Source: Oscillospiraceae bacterium (GTDB lineage: Bacteria; Bacillota; Clostridia; Oscillospirales; UBA929). Taken from it: a stretch of 37,933 bases of DNA. Every line of letters begins with the position of its first letter. The stretch's first letter is position 1. The DNA is taken from assembly GCA_009782385.1 (NCBI GenBank), contig WRJE01000014.1, positions 1 to 37,933 on the forward strand, in the 5' to 3' direction. The notes beneath the pieces are model-generated. The model ran no database searches and had not been told where the DNA came from. It saw only the letters and a program-made list of their open reading frames with translations. The position numbers and the translations under genes are program-made. Positions 1-7,490 of this stretch are shown piece by piece.

Positions 1-3000
1 TAGGGGCGCACATCAGCGCGAGAAATGACGAATACGGCGATATGACCTGCTCATGACCCAGACCGCGTTTATAAGCGAGCCTTGGTTCGCCGTGCGCCTT
101 GTATTGATAGTTAAGCGCGCCGTCAAAGGCGTAAAAACACGACTCCGAAATTCCCCATGGAATACCGCGCTCGTCTCCGCGCCGCTTCTGGCAGTAAACG
201 GCAAAACGCAGACTTTCGTATAACAGCGAATTTTTGTAAATCGGCATTATTAAGTGCGGCATAAAATATTCAAACATCGTGCCGGTCCACGATACCATAC
301 CGCTGTAACGGTTGTGCGCGGACAACACACGCCCGAGCCGCCGCCAGTGACTTCGCGGCACTTGTCCCCGCGCAATCGCTATATAGCTCGTTTGCCGCGC
401 CTCACTTGCGAGCAAGTCGTAATAACTTTCGGTGGGGCGGTTAATTTCAAGGTCATAACCGATATAGAAGAGCCGCCGCTGTTCATCGTAAAGGGGACGA
501 AAATCCATTGCCTCATACAACGCTCCCGCCCGCCCCGCCAAATCTTGCGCCGCCGCGTCGTTCATAGCGTTTAATGCCGCTTGAGCCGTCAGTAAATACC
601 CGGCGAAGTTGCCCGAATCGACCGTTGAGACGCTCATCGGGCGCAGCGGCGCAAGTGCGGCGGTGTCATACCAGTTGTATAGATGACCGTTCCACTTGAC
701 AAGTTGTTCCACGCCCGTCAATAACCGCTCAATAAATCGCAGGGCGGTTTCTGTATCGGTCAGCTTCAAGTCGAGCGCGGCAATCGCCGAGAGCAAACCA
801 AGCCCGATGTTGGTAGGGGAGGTGCGGCGGGCAATTCCCGCCGCGGGCTGTTCCTGAAAGTTATCAGGCGGCAAAAAATGGTCGGCGGCGGTGACATTTT
901 CGGTGAAATAGTCCCATATAAGTTTCGCGTGACGAAGGAGAAACGCGCGGTCGTCTTCGGATACACCCTTAGGAGATTTATCAGATTCAGAGGCGAGCGA
1001 GGCAAGAAACGGCGCGGTAAGCCAAAGCACTCCCAACGAAAATCCTAATCTGCCGCCTGTGAGTATAACAGTCGCGCCCCACAGCGCGGAGAAAAAGAAC
1101 CTTGTGTAGTATTCAAAAATCGTTTTTGCGGCCTTTTTGTCAGAGGACGCGGCAGTGCGCCAACTGAGAAGTCTTTTATGGGAGAAACACATACGCCAAA
1201 AAGCCAGAAATATCGCGTTAATGTCGCTCAACGCCCGCATAGGCAGCAGCCACAGCTGGGTGATGGTCTGATAAAGAGCCGCTTTTGTTCCGGTAATGAC
1301 AGTGGAGTGGTATCGCTGTCCGCCGTTAGCTCCCGAACGCGCGGCAAGCTGTCCGGCGGAGATAATTAGTTGCATAGATAACGATACAACAGATAAAGCT
1401 GCCAAAACCGCAAAACTTAAACCGCCGTACACGCACGCCAACGTCAATGTCAGCAGTAAGCTCGTTGGCGTGAGACTGCGGCGCAGGTTATCTAAAATCT
1501 GGAGGCGGCATAGCATACTAAGAGGATTCTTCTCGCGCCCGTCTGGTGTTTTAACGTGCCTTAACGCCCACGCGGCGATTTGCCAGTCGCCGCGCACCCA
1601 ACGATGGGCGCGTTCAAGCCACGCGGAAACGCGCTCGGGGTAGCCATCGCTCCACTCAATATCGCCGATGAAGCCCGCGCGAAGATATGAACCTTCAAGC
1701 AAATCATGAGATAACACGCGGTTTTCGGGCAACCGCCCGTCCAGACAGCGCAGAAAAGCGTCGATGTGTATAATACCCTTGCCCACAAATACGCCGCGCC
1801 CGAACAAATCCTGATATACATCGGACACACTGCCCCCGTAAGGGTCTATCCCGCCGTGACCCGCAAAGAGCTGTGTAAAAAAGTTTAGCGAAGCGTTCTT
1901 TAAGCTGACAGCCATACGCGGTTGGAGCATGGCGTGACCCTGCGTGACAACGCGCCTTTTTATGTTTATTACCGGAATGTTCAACGGATGAATCATCGCG
2001 GCGGCGAGGGGGCGAAGCGAACCCGCCGAAAGCCGCGTATCGGAATCGAGCGTCAAAAGAAACTTAAAGTCGGTCAAACGCCCGGTGTCTCCCGCGCGTA
2101 CCTCAATATCGCTTGGCAGACCGCGCATAGAGCGCATTAACGCCCCCAACGCACCGCGCTTGCGCTCATAGCCCATGTAGCAGTTTTCGCCCTTGCTGAA
2201 AGCGCGTTTCCGCGTAAACAGGTAAAACGACGCGCCATAGCGGCTGTTTAGTTCATCTATCGCGGCGGAAGCGAGAATTATATTGTCCGCCGGAATATCC
2301 GGTGTCTTTGAATCCGCTAAATCGCACAGCAATCCGAACGCCGCGTGTGTTCCCGCGTCACGGTTGGACAGATAGTAGCGTTCCAGCTTTTTCGCAAGCT
2401 CCTCACCGTCTGATATACGGGACAGAACCGAGGTAATCACGCACAGTGTCGCGCCCTCAGGCGGAAGCCCGTCTTTGCAATCCATACGCGGAATAAAAGC
2501 GGGGTGTTTGAGACGTACCGCAAAAAAATCACAGAGGTTCTTTGATATATCCAACGCCGGGAGAATCGCTAACAGCGGCGCGTACCACGCGCCGGAGAGA
2601 GCGAAAGCGGCGGCGACAATCAAAAGACTCGCGGAAATATAACTTAAAAAGTAAAAAAAGCCTGCCGGGGAATAATGTTCGCTGCCCAGAGGTTCGCGGA
2701 AAATATAGTGTCCGACATGGTTTTTGTCTTCGTTTTTTTCAGCGTAAGACACGCAGAGTTTAGCCGCCGCCACTTCGGACATATCACTTTTTTTCGCGAG
2801 CTTCGATATTTGACCGCGATAACGCATACGGGTCTCTTCACTCATTTTCGGGTAATGCCCGGACGGGTCGCCCGACAGCACACGCTCGACTGCGCTTGCG
2901 GATGTCAGCAAATCGCTCAAATCCGCGCCGGACAAGAATCTGAGGGATGTAATAACCGCGCCCATAGTCTCCGAAAGCTCGGCGTGCCGAGCCTTCGCTA

Positions 3001-3607
3001 TACCGGACAGCTCCTCCGCACCCGCCGGGGGCGCACTGCCGCGCGAGAGCGCGGTTTGCGCCGCCTGTTCGGCGGCGAATGGGTTGCGGCGGGGGTCTTG
3101 ACCGTAACCGAGAAGCATTTCGCGCATTTTAACGCAGGATTGCGCCGCAATGGCAATAAGCGCGGCTCTAAGCGTTGGGACGAGCAGACTTAACTCACGT
3201 TCGGTAAACGCTCTTTCGGTTTGAAAACCGTTCAAATAGAGCGTTAAGCGTTCAAGCGTTATTCCGCCGCGTGTCGCCCTGACGAGCGACATGAGGGCGG
3301 TATACAGCGCGGGTGCGCCTGTTTTTTTGTCGGAAGGTATGGCTCTGCCGCCGCGCAGGGCGAGAGCGGCCTCCTTACCCTCCCGCTCACAGAGATAGCG
3401 GTTATCCAGAAGCCATTCAAATTCCTGCGGGATATTACGCTGTGTTCGCGCCCACACGGACAGCCGCGCCGCCGTGTCATCGATGGTTTTAAGGTTACGC
3501 AAAAGAGCGCGGCGGATTTTTCCCATGGAACAGAGACCGTCGGTAAGAAGAAGTTTGGCCTCGTTTTCGCCGTAGCGTTCCAAACGGGAGTCGTCAACCG
3601 TATTCAT
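1..3607 (-). CDS. ndvB: Cyclic beta-1,2-glucan synthetase-like protein, N-terminal part (cut by window edge)
   Basis: The minus-strand frame opens at ATG 3607 behind a GGAGG site (plus-strand cctcc 3613-3617) and I found no stop at the points checked down to base 2, so about 1,202 residues are present. NdvB/ChvB proteins are about 2,800 residues, so more than half lies beyond the left edge. Family-like segments seen: a linker with KMSEETRMRYRG (near residue 250), a glycosyltransferase-84 core with GENCYMGYERKRGAL, LTLDSDTRLS and RAHRWVRGDWQIAAWALRHV, a hydrophobic membrane stretch, then a domain with DSGNFAGYLLTAQAAL ending in GHEQVIAPYSSFLALM. The family makes cyclic or long beta-1,2-glucans from UDP-glucose at the membrane. 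Several Clostridia carry homologues annotated as GH36-type or glucoamylase-type proteins, so the exact polymer is uncertain. Confidence 0.85.
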   Translation of the reverse strand, partial: MNTVDDSRLERYGENEAKLLLTDGLCSMGKIRRALLRNLKTIDDTAARLSVWARTQRNIPQEFEWLLDNRYLCEREGKEAALALRGGRAIPSDKKTGAPALYTALMSLVRATRGGITLERLTLYLNGFQTERAFTERELSLLVPTLRAALIAIAAQSCVKMREMLLGYGQDPRRNPFAAEQAAQTALSRGSAPPAGAEELSGIAKARHAELSETMGAVITSLRFLSGADLSDLLTSASAVERVLSGDPSGHYPKMSEETRMRYRGQISKLAKKSDMSEVAAAKLCVSYAEKNEDKNHVGHYIFREPLGSEHYSPAGFFYFLSYISASLLIVAAAFALSGAWYAPLLAILPALDISKNLCDFFAVRLKHPAFIPRMDCKDGLPPEGATLCVITSVLSRISDGEELAKKLERYYLSNRDAGTHAAFGLLCDLADSKTPDIPADNIILASAAIDELNSRYGASFYLFTRKRAFSKGENCYMGYERKRGALGALMRSMRGLPSDIEVRAGDTGRLTDFKFLLTLDSDTRLSAGSLRPLAAAMIHPLNIPVINIKRRVVTQGHAMLQPRMAVSLKNASLNFFTQLFAGHGGIDPYGGSVSDVYQDLFGRGVFVGKGIIHIDAFLRCLDGRLPENRVLSHDLLEGSYLRAGFIGDIEWSDGYPERVSAWLERAHRWVRGDWQIAAWALRHVKTPDGREKNPLSMLCRLQILDNLRRSLTPTSLLLTLTLACVYGGLSFAVLAALSVVSLSMQLIISAGQLAARSGANGGQRYHSTVITGTKAALYQTITQLWLLPMRALSDINAIFLAFWRMCFSHKRLLSWRTAASSDKKAAKTIFEYYTRFFFSALWGATVILTGGRLGFSLGVLWLTAPFLASLASESDKSPKGVSEDDRAFLLRHAKLIWDYFTENVTAADHFLPPDNFQEQPAAGIARRTSPTNIGLGLLSAIAALDLKLTDTETALRFIERLLTGVEQLVKWNGHLYNWYDTAALAPLRPMSVSTVDSGNFAGYLLTAQAALNAMNDAAAQDLAGRAGALYEAMDFRPLYDEQRRLFYIGYDLEINRPTESYYDLLASEARQTSYIAIARGQVPRSHWRRLGRVLSAHNRYSGMVSWTGTMFEYFMPHLIMPIYKNSLLYESLRFAVYCQKRRGDERGIPWGISESCFYAFDGALNYQYKAHGEPRLAYKRGLGHEQVISPYSSFLALMCAP

Positions 3608-3616
3608 AAATTCCTC

Positions 3617-3681
3617 CGTTGTACAATATTCCGTGTTCACATTTTTGCCAAATCACGGGATTTTATACAAGGAGAGGTTAG
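3617..3681. repeat. Left copy of a 65-bp perfect direct repeat flanking the GmrSD gene
   Basis: All 65 bases match 5563-5627. The unit holds an imperfect inverted repeat: TTGTACAATATTCCGTG pairs with CACGGGATTTTATACAA at 14 of 17 positions around an 18-base centre. Its left edge touches the ribosome site of the glucan synthetase gene. On the minus strand it also contains TTGGCA, 17 bases, TATTGT (3651 down to 3623), a possible promoter for that gene, although the predicted start of transcription would fall on the ribosome site. Repeat and inverted repeat are seen directly; a recombination or duplication origin is inference. Confidence 0.95.
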
Positions 3682-3690
3682 CTTCTACTC

Positions 3691-3723
3691 TTGCAATCCT
3701 GTCATTGTAGTGATAAAATGACA
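3691..3723 (+). promoter_or_regulatory. Promoter with overlapping operator-like palindrome for the GmrSD gene
   Basis: TTGCAA (3691-3696), 17 bases, TAAAAT (3714-3719). A perfect inverted repeat TGTCATT (3700-3706) / AATGACA (3717-3723) straddles the -10 box, so a bound repressor would block transcription. No obvious cognate regulator is encoded inside the repeat-flanked unit; the XRE gene at 6841-7191 is a possible one. Confidence 0.6.
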
Positions 3724-3771
3724 GTAAATTTGATAATGACATACTTGTAAAAGAGTAAAGGAGCAATAATA

Positions 3772-5457
3772 ATGAGTAAATTGATAGACAACAGCATAAC
3801 AATATATGAAGCATTGCAATACATAAAAAACGGGAAATATGTAATGCCTGCATTTCAGAGACAATTTGTTTGGAACACGGCTCAGATTGAAAAATTATGG
3901 GATTCGATTTTACTGAATTACCCCATATCTACATTTCTTTTTTGGCGCGTTGATGATTCTAACGTGACGGCAGATACCTATTTCTGCAAATTCCTATATG
4001 ATGTAACTTTTGACAGCAAAAAATCAGCCGACAGTGCCAACTACGACCTAATAAGGATTAACACAAACAATACAGATATAGCAGTGCTGGATGGACAGCA
4101 ACGGTTTACATCTCTATTTGTATCGCTGTTTGGGACTGCAAAAACAAGGCAAAAATACACAAGCAGAAAAACAGGTTCTTTAGACATAACTAAACTTGTA
4201 ATAGAACTTGACAAGAACAAAATTACTACCGATGAAGAAGAATATAACAGCAAGAAATATGATATTAGATTTAGCGACAGAACCAGTCCTACTCATTTTG
4301 AAATAAAGAGCATACTTGATGAAAAATTCCAAAATGAAAGTACAAGAACAATGGCAATAGAGGACGCAATATCAAAAGTTTCCGACAACAGCAAAGACTA
4401 CGCAAAGAATATTCTGCTTACACTGCATAGGAAGATATTTATCGAACCACTGGTTAGATACACTGAGGTTATAGACATGAATCATGATGATGCGCTAGAG
4501 ATGTTTGTTAGGTTTAACAGCAGTGGTAAACCATTAAAAAAATCAGAGATTACAATGTCGATATTAGAAGCATATTGGCCTGAAGCAAAAACTGAGTTTG
4601 GCCATATACTTGGAGGTTCATATAAGGATTTCGGCTCAGATTTTATAATTCGTGCTGCTTTAATGTTATACGGTGATGTGGCAAAAGCTAACATAAACAG
4701 GAAAATCGCAGATAATCTAAAAAATAACTGGAGCGGTTTCAAGGTAGCGTTGGCAAATTTAGAGAAACTTCTAGTTGAGTTAAAAACAGATATTAGCCGA
4801 TTTTCCGGTTATTGGAATGTGTTGTTGCCAATTCTGTATTATATTTATTACAACAAGGATTATATAAATAACATCAAAGCAGTTCGCGCATATCTGCTTA
4901 GAGCGATATTCTTTATCTATTTCCGATCAGGAACAACGGGGAAATTGCAGCAAATGAAGACTAAAATTAACGATTATAATGGTGAAATCACTATCGAAAT
5001 GCTTGATGGGATGAATGAGTTGAGCGTTACACCCGGAAAGATTGATGATGTTCTAAATTCGGAAAAAGGCAGCAGAGTTGCTGACGAGGTTCTCTACTAT
5101 TTAAGCACGGGATGGGTAAACAGCACAATTAAATATGAACAAGACCATCTGCACCCTGAAAGCAAGTTTAACCTCCACGATAAACCGCATACTGTTCAAC
5201 CTGAGGATTGGAGAAAATGGCGCGGAAACCGCAATAGGCTTCCGAATCTACGTTATCTTGAAGGGATAATCAACGCAGGTAAGAGTGATATGCCGCTTGC
5301 ATATTACTATGACAGTCTAACAAGTGAAAATCAAGCAAAATTTTACGAAGAAGCAATAATTCCACATGATGTATCTCTTGACATTGAAGGCTTCGACAAA
5401 TTTTATGAAGCGCGAAAACAATTATTAGCAAAGAGAATCCGTGATTTGCTTGGCTGA
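3772..5457 (+). CDS. GmrSD-type DUF262/DUF1524-like restriction protein
   Basis: 561 residues starting at ATG behind AAAGGAG. The N-terminal DUF262 (ParB/sulfiredoxin-like NTPase) half shows PAFQRQFVWNTAQIEKLW (about residues 26-43), the DGQQRFTSL motif (about 108-116) and MFVRFNSSGKPLKKSEI (about 244-260). The C-terminal part has EQDHLHPES (about 460) followed by NRNRLPNLRYLEG, which fits the HNH/DUF1524 nuclease half. Both halves in one chain resemble fused GmrS-GmrD enzymes, Type IV restriction systems that cleave glucosylated or otherwise modified phage DNA. The gene is visibly more AT-rich than the neighbouring glucan synthetase gene, has its own promoter and sits between 65-bp direct repeats, all of which suggests acquisition. 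The modification specificity cannot be read from the sequence. Confidence 0.85.
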   Translation: MSKLIDNSITIYEALQYIKNGKYVMPAFQRQFVWNTAQIEKLWDSILLNYPISTFLFWRVDDSNVTADTYFCKFLYDVTFDSKKSADSANYDLIRINTNNTDIAVLDGQQRFTSLFVSLFGTAKTRQKYTSRKTGSLDITKLVIELDKNKITTDEEEYNSKKYDIRFSDRTSPTHFEIKSILDEKFQNESTRTMAIEDAISKVSDNSKDYAKNILLTLHRKIFIEPLVRYTEVIDMNHDDALEMFVRFNSSGKPLKKSEITMSILEAYWPEAKTEFGHILGGSYKDFGSDFIIRAALMLYGDVAKANINRKIADNLKNNWSGFKVALANLEKLLVELKTDISRFSGYWNVLLPILYYIYYNKDYINNIKAVRAYLLRAIFFIYFRSGTTGKLQQMKTKINDYNGEITIEMLDGMNELSVTPGKIDDVLNSEKGSRVADEVLYYLSTGWVNSTIKYEQDHLHPESKFNLHDKPHTVQPEDWRKWRGNRNRLPNLRYLEGIINAGKSDMPLAYYYDSLTSENQAKFYEEAIIPHDVSLDIEGFDKFYEARKQLLAKRIRDLLG

Positions 5458-5503
5458 CAACAAATCATTACATCTCAAAGCGATTTAGTTTTGCAACCGT
5501 TAT

Positions 5504-5544
5504 GTAGGGGTCGCAGTCCTCTGCGACCCGCTCAAAAATGAGCG
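5504..5544. repeat. GTAGGGG-type palindromic repeat after the GmrSD gene
   Basis: GTAGGGG leads into GGGTCGCAG-TCCT-CTGCGACCC, a perfect 9-bp stem, followed at once by CGCTCA-AAAA-TGAGCG, a perfect 6-bp stem. It begins 46 bases after the GmrSD stop and may end transcription, but no long T run follows. The GTAGGGG start places it in the dispersed repeat family of this window. Between here and the gene at 5799 lie only the right 65-bp repeat and a promoter. Confidence 0.7.
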
Positions 5545-5562
5545 GCTTGCCATTGTGTATTG

Positions 5563-5627
5563 CGTTGTACAATATTCCGTGTTCACATTTTTGCCAAATC
5601 ACGGGATTTTATACAAGGAGAGGTTAG
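5563..5627. repeat. Right copy of the 65-bp perfect direct repeat
   Basis: Identical to 3617-3681, offset 1,946 bases, same orientation. The two copies bracket 1,881 bases holding only the GmrSD gene and one palindromic repeat. The zero-mismatch match suggests a recent event or ongoing exchange between copies. No integrase or transposase gene lies between them. Confidence 0.95.
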
Positions 5628-5732
5628 TTGCGGTCATCACGCCAAGTCAGTTGCTTGCGAAACTATAAATTTATGCTATCCCGTCAGCATAGGGTACTTG
5701 CTGTTTAGTCATCTAATATGTCGATAAATATG

Positions 5733-5760
5733 TTGACATTCTCGTGGCTTGTAGTATAAT
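5733..5760 (+). promoter_or_regulatory. Sigma-A promoter for the Phd/YefM-type antitoxin
   Basis: Consensus TTGACA (5733-5738) and TATAAT (5755-5760) with a 16-base spacer, about 40 bases before the antitoxin start. Confidence 0.75.
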
Positions 5761-5798
5761 AGACGTATAAGCAGTAAACTAAAAAAGAGGTGAGTAAT

Positions 5799-6119
5799 AT
5801 GTTAGGCATAATGTCATTGAGCAACGCATTAAACGCAATGATTCCTATAACAAGATTCAACCGGGGGGAAGCCAATAAAATTTTTGATGAAGTCAGGGCG
5901 ACAGGCTGTAAGGTTGTTGTAAAGAACAACGCTCCCGCCTGTGTTTTGCTTACTCCCGAAATGTATCAAAAAATGGTGGATATGCTGGAAGACCAATATC
6001 TGCTCGCTTTGGCGGAAGAACGCGAACGCAACGATGACGGGTACGTGATTTCTTTTCAAGAACTTCTCGCAAAAGACGGACTTACTCTTGAGGACATTGA
6101 CAGCAAACCAAACCATTGA
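5799..6119 (+). CDS. Orphan Phd/YefM-family antitoxin
   Basis: ATG 5799 follows GAGGTGAGTAAT with good spacing; GTG 5790 is possible but overlaps that ribosome site. The 106-residue product has the Phd/YefM fold pattern: an N-terminal DNA-binding segment ITRFNRGEANKIFDEVRATG, then VVVKNNAPACVLLTPEMYQKM, and an acidic C-terminus (FQELLAKDGLTLEDID) of the kind that wraps a toxin. Such proteins neutralise a RelE/YoeB or Doc toxin and repress their own operon. No toxin gene follows directly: the next 127 bases are non-coding, then comes a second, unrelated antitoxin with its own promoter. It may cross-neutralise the YoeB toxin at 6509, because YefM is the usual partner of YoeB, or be left over from a lost pair. 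Confidence 0.8.
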   Translation: MLGIMSLSNALNAMIPITRFNRGEANKIFDEVRATGCKVVVKNNAPACVLLTPEMYQKMVDMLEDQYLLALAEERERNDDGYVISFQELLAKDGLTLEDIDSKPNH

Positions 6120-6188
6120 ACATAACTAAAGCCGGGGCATTGGAAATCCCGCTGCAATAGGCGGGCACGTTGATTGTGTGACACTGTA

Positions 6189-6217
6189 TTGACAATGATG
6201 AAACAACATGATATGAT
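6189..6217 (+). promoter_or_regulatory. Promoter of the RelB-YoeB pair
   Basis: TTGACA (6189-6194), 17 bases, TATGAT (6212-6217), about 30 bases before the antitoxin start. The pair can therefore be transcribed independently of the upstream Phd-type gene. Confidence 0.7.
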
Positions 6218-6246
6218 AAGCGTATAATGATATGGAGGTGTATGAC

Positions 6247-6516
6247 ATGAGCCAATCAGTGTTGAGTGTACGGATGGATGAAAATGTTAAACGCAGGTTT
6301 GACGCTTTTTGCGCCGATGCGGGGATGAACGCTTCCGTTGCGGTCAATCTGTTTGTACGGACAGTCATCCGTGAGAAAAAAATCCCATTCGAGATTACCG
6401 GGAATGACGACCCGTTTTATAGTGAAAAAAATCAGTCAAGACTTCGGGCATCCATTGAGCAGTTGGAAGCAGGACTAGGTGTGGAGCATGAACTCATTGA
6501 GGTGGACGATGAATAA
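6247..6516 (+). CDS. RelB/DinJ-family antitoxin
   Basis: The start is ATG 6247; an upstream ATG at 6232 lies inside the ATGGAGGTG ribosome site and would spoil it. The 89-residue protein begins SVLSVRMDENVKRRFDAFC followed by GMNASVAVNLFVRTVIREK, the ribbon-helix-helix pattern of RelB/DinJ antitoxins, and ends in an acidic tail (GLGVEHELIEVDDE). It should bind its toxin and repress the operon. It overlaps the toxin start by 8 bases (ATGAATAA), so translation is coupled. Pairing a DinJ-type antitoxin with a YoeB-type toxin is a mixed combination compared with the classical YefM-YoeB and DinJ-YafQ pairs. Confidence 0.85.
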   Translation: MSQSVLSVRMDENVKRRFDAFCADAGMNASVAVNLFVRTVIREKKIPFEITGNDDPFYSEKNQSRLRASIEQLEAGLGVEHELIEVDDE

Positions 6517-6769
6517 ATCATGGTCTGACAACGCATGGGAAGATTATTTGTATTGGCAGACGCAGGACAAAAAAACGCTCAAGCGAATCAATGAACTGCT
6601 GCGGGACATTGAGCGTGACCCGTTCGCGGGTAAAGGCAAACCCGAACCGTTGAAGTATGAGTGGCAGGGATATTGGAGCCGCCGTATCAATGACAGCGAT
6701 AGATTGATTTACCGTATTTATAACAGTCGGTTTGAAATCGCGGCTTGCAGAAGTCATTATGACGATTAA
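6509..6769 (+). CDS. yoeB: YoeB/Txe-type mRNA interferase toxin
   Basis: The start ATG 6509 overlaps the antitoxin stop; an upstream ATG-initiated frame would run inside the antitoxin gene. The 86-residue protein matches YoeB throughout: WSDNAWEDYLYWQTQDKK, RINELLRDIERDPFAGKGKPEPLK, WSRRINDSDRLIYRIYN and the C-terminal CRSHYDD. The catalytic-region features of YoeB (the Glu of GKPEPLK, the Arg of WSRRI, and the C-terminal His-Tyr) are all present, so it is probably active. YoeB binds the ribosomal A site and cuts mRNA at the start of translation. A strong terminator follows immediately. Confidence 0.92.
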   Translation: MNKSWSDNAWEDYLYWQTQDKKTLKRINELLRDIERDPFAGKGKPEPLKYEWQGYWSRRINDSDRLIYRIYNSRFEIAACRSHYDD

Positions 6770-6802
6770 AAAGCCGGGGTTACAACGACCCCGGCTTTAC
6801 TC
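6769..6802. terminator. Terminator hairpin after yoeB
   Basis: AAAGCCGGGGT-tacaacg-ACCCCGGCTTT, an 11-bp stem between the convergent yoeB and XRE genes, with A and T flanks that suit either direction. It is nearly identical to the hairpin at 7848-7880 (two differences over about 33 bases). Confidence 0.85.
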
Positions 6803-6840
6803 TTTTAGATTCAGCTATGTCCAAAATTCGGGCGGGTATG

Positions 6841-7191
6841 TTATACCGCCGATTTTTTTACGCTGTCTGTTTTCGGTATGTGGGATGTTTCAAAGGCGAG
6901 GTTCGCCTTTATCGTTTCTTTTCCTCGGTTATCAAGTGTCCTGTACTGATTAACTACATTCTGCTCGTCCTCGCTCAAAAGAACGGGATTCGCTTCGTAA
7001 CGACCTAACAGATAATCAATGCTTACATCAAAGAAGTCGGCAAGCATACCCAGAGTTTCGTAATTCATCTGCCGTTTTCCAAGCTCATAGAGAGAATATG
7101 CGTCTCTTGTCAGTTGTAAACGGGCGGCTATTTCCTGTTGTGTAAAATTATGTTTATCTCGTAATCCTCGCAATCTCAATGAGTACATCAT
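6841..7191 (-). CDS. XRE-family helix-turn-helix repressor
   Basis: 116 residues. The N-terminal Cro/C1-type domain is clear: LRGLRDKHNFTQQEIAARL, TRDAYSLYELGKRQMNYET and LGMLADFFDVSIDYLLGRY (about residues 6-64). The C-terminal half is charged and has no motif I recognise. Two consecutive ATG codons (7191, 7188) follow a GGGGG ribosome site that lies in the arm of a hairpin (7193-7236). It is divergent from the gene at 7491, whose promoter contains the palindrome GACAA-A-TTGTC, a plausible operator. It may control that gene, itself, or the nearby toxin-antitoxin and GmrSD genes; no target is proven. Confidence 0.88.
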   Translation of the reverse strand: MMYSLRLRGLRDKHNFTQQEIAARLQLTRDAYSLYELGKRQMNYETLGMLADFFDVSIDYLLGRYEANPVLLSEDEQNVVNQYRTLDNRGKETIKANLAFETSHIPKTDSVKKSAV

Positions 7192-7192
7192 A

Positions 7193-7236
7193 GAATACCC
7201 CCTGTGTTAAGCCTATCGAAAAGTACAGGGGTATTC
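7193..7236 (-). promoter_or_regulatory. Leader hairpin covering the XRE ribosome site
   Basis: GAATACCCCCTGT (7193-7205) is complementary to ACAGGGGTATTC (7225-7236), a 12-bp stem with one bulged base. In the minus-strand transcript the second arm contains the CAGGGGG ribosome site and ends just before ATG 7191, so folding would hide it. Confidence 0.6.
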
Positions 7237-7287
7237 AATAGAATAGGCAATGTGTCGCAATATATTAGTATTGTTGTGAAATAATTG

Positions 7288-7316
7288 TTGACAACGCGAC
7301 AAATTGTCTTTATAAT
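7288..7316 (+). promoter_or_regulatory. Consensus promoter with internal palindrome
   Basis: TTGACA (7288-7293), 17 bases, TATAAT (7311-7316). The spacer carries GACAA-A-TTGTC, a small palindrome placed where the divergent XRE protein could bind. The rest of 7192-7490 holds the XRE leader hairpin and a leader of about 165 bases for the gene at 7491. Confidence 0.75.
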
Positions 7317-7490
7317 AAAACTCAAATTGACAGCGTTTGACAAAATCAGGCACACAGCAAAAATTAGAAAAAGCCAAAGAGTATTTAAGAAAAACTGTTT
7401 CAAAGTGCAATACAAGCTATGCAAGCGAACGCGAATTAAAACCAATGGCAGAGAATAAACTTAACCAAATTGGGGGTTGCAAAATAAATA

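Noticed and set aside
2675-3193. A 172-residue plus-strand frame opposite the glucan synthetase gene
   Set aside because: The opposite strand has clear NdvB-family motifs through this stretch; the frame is a shadow in GC-rich coding DNA.
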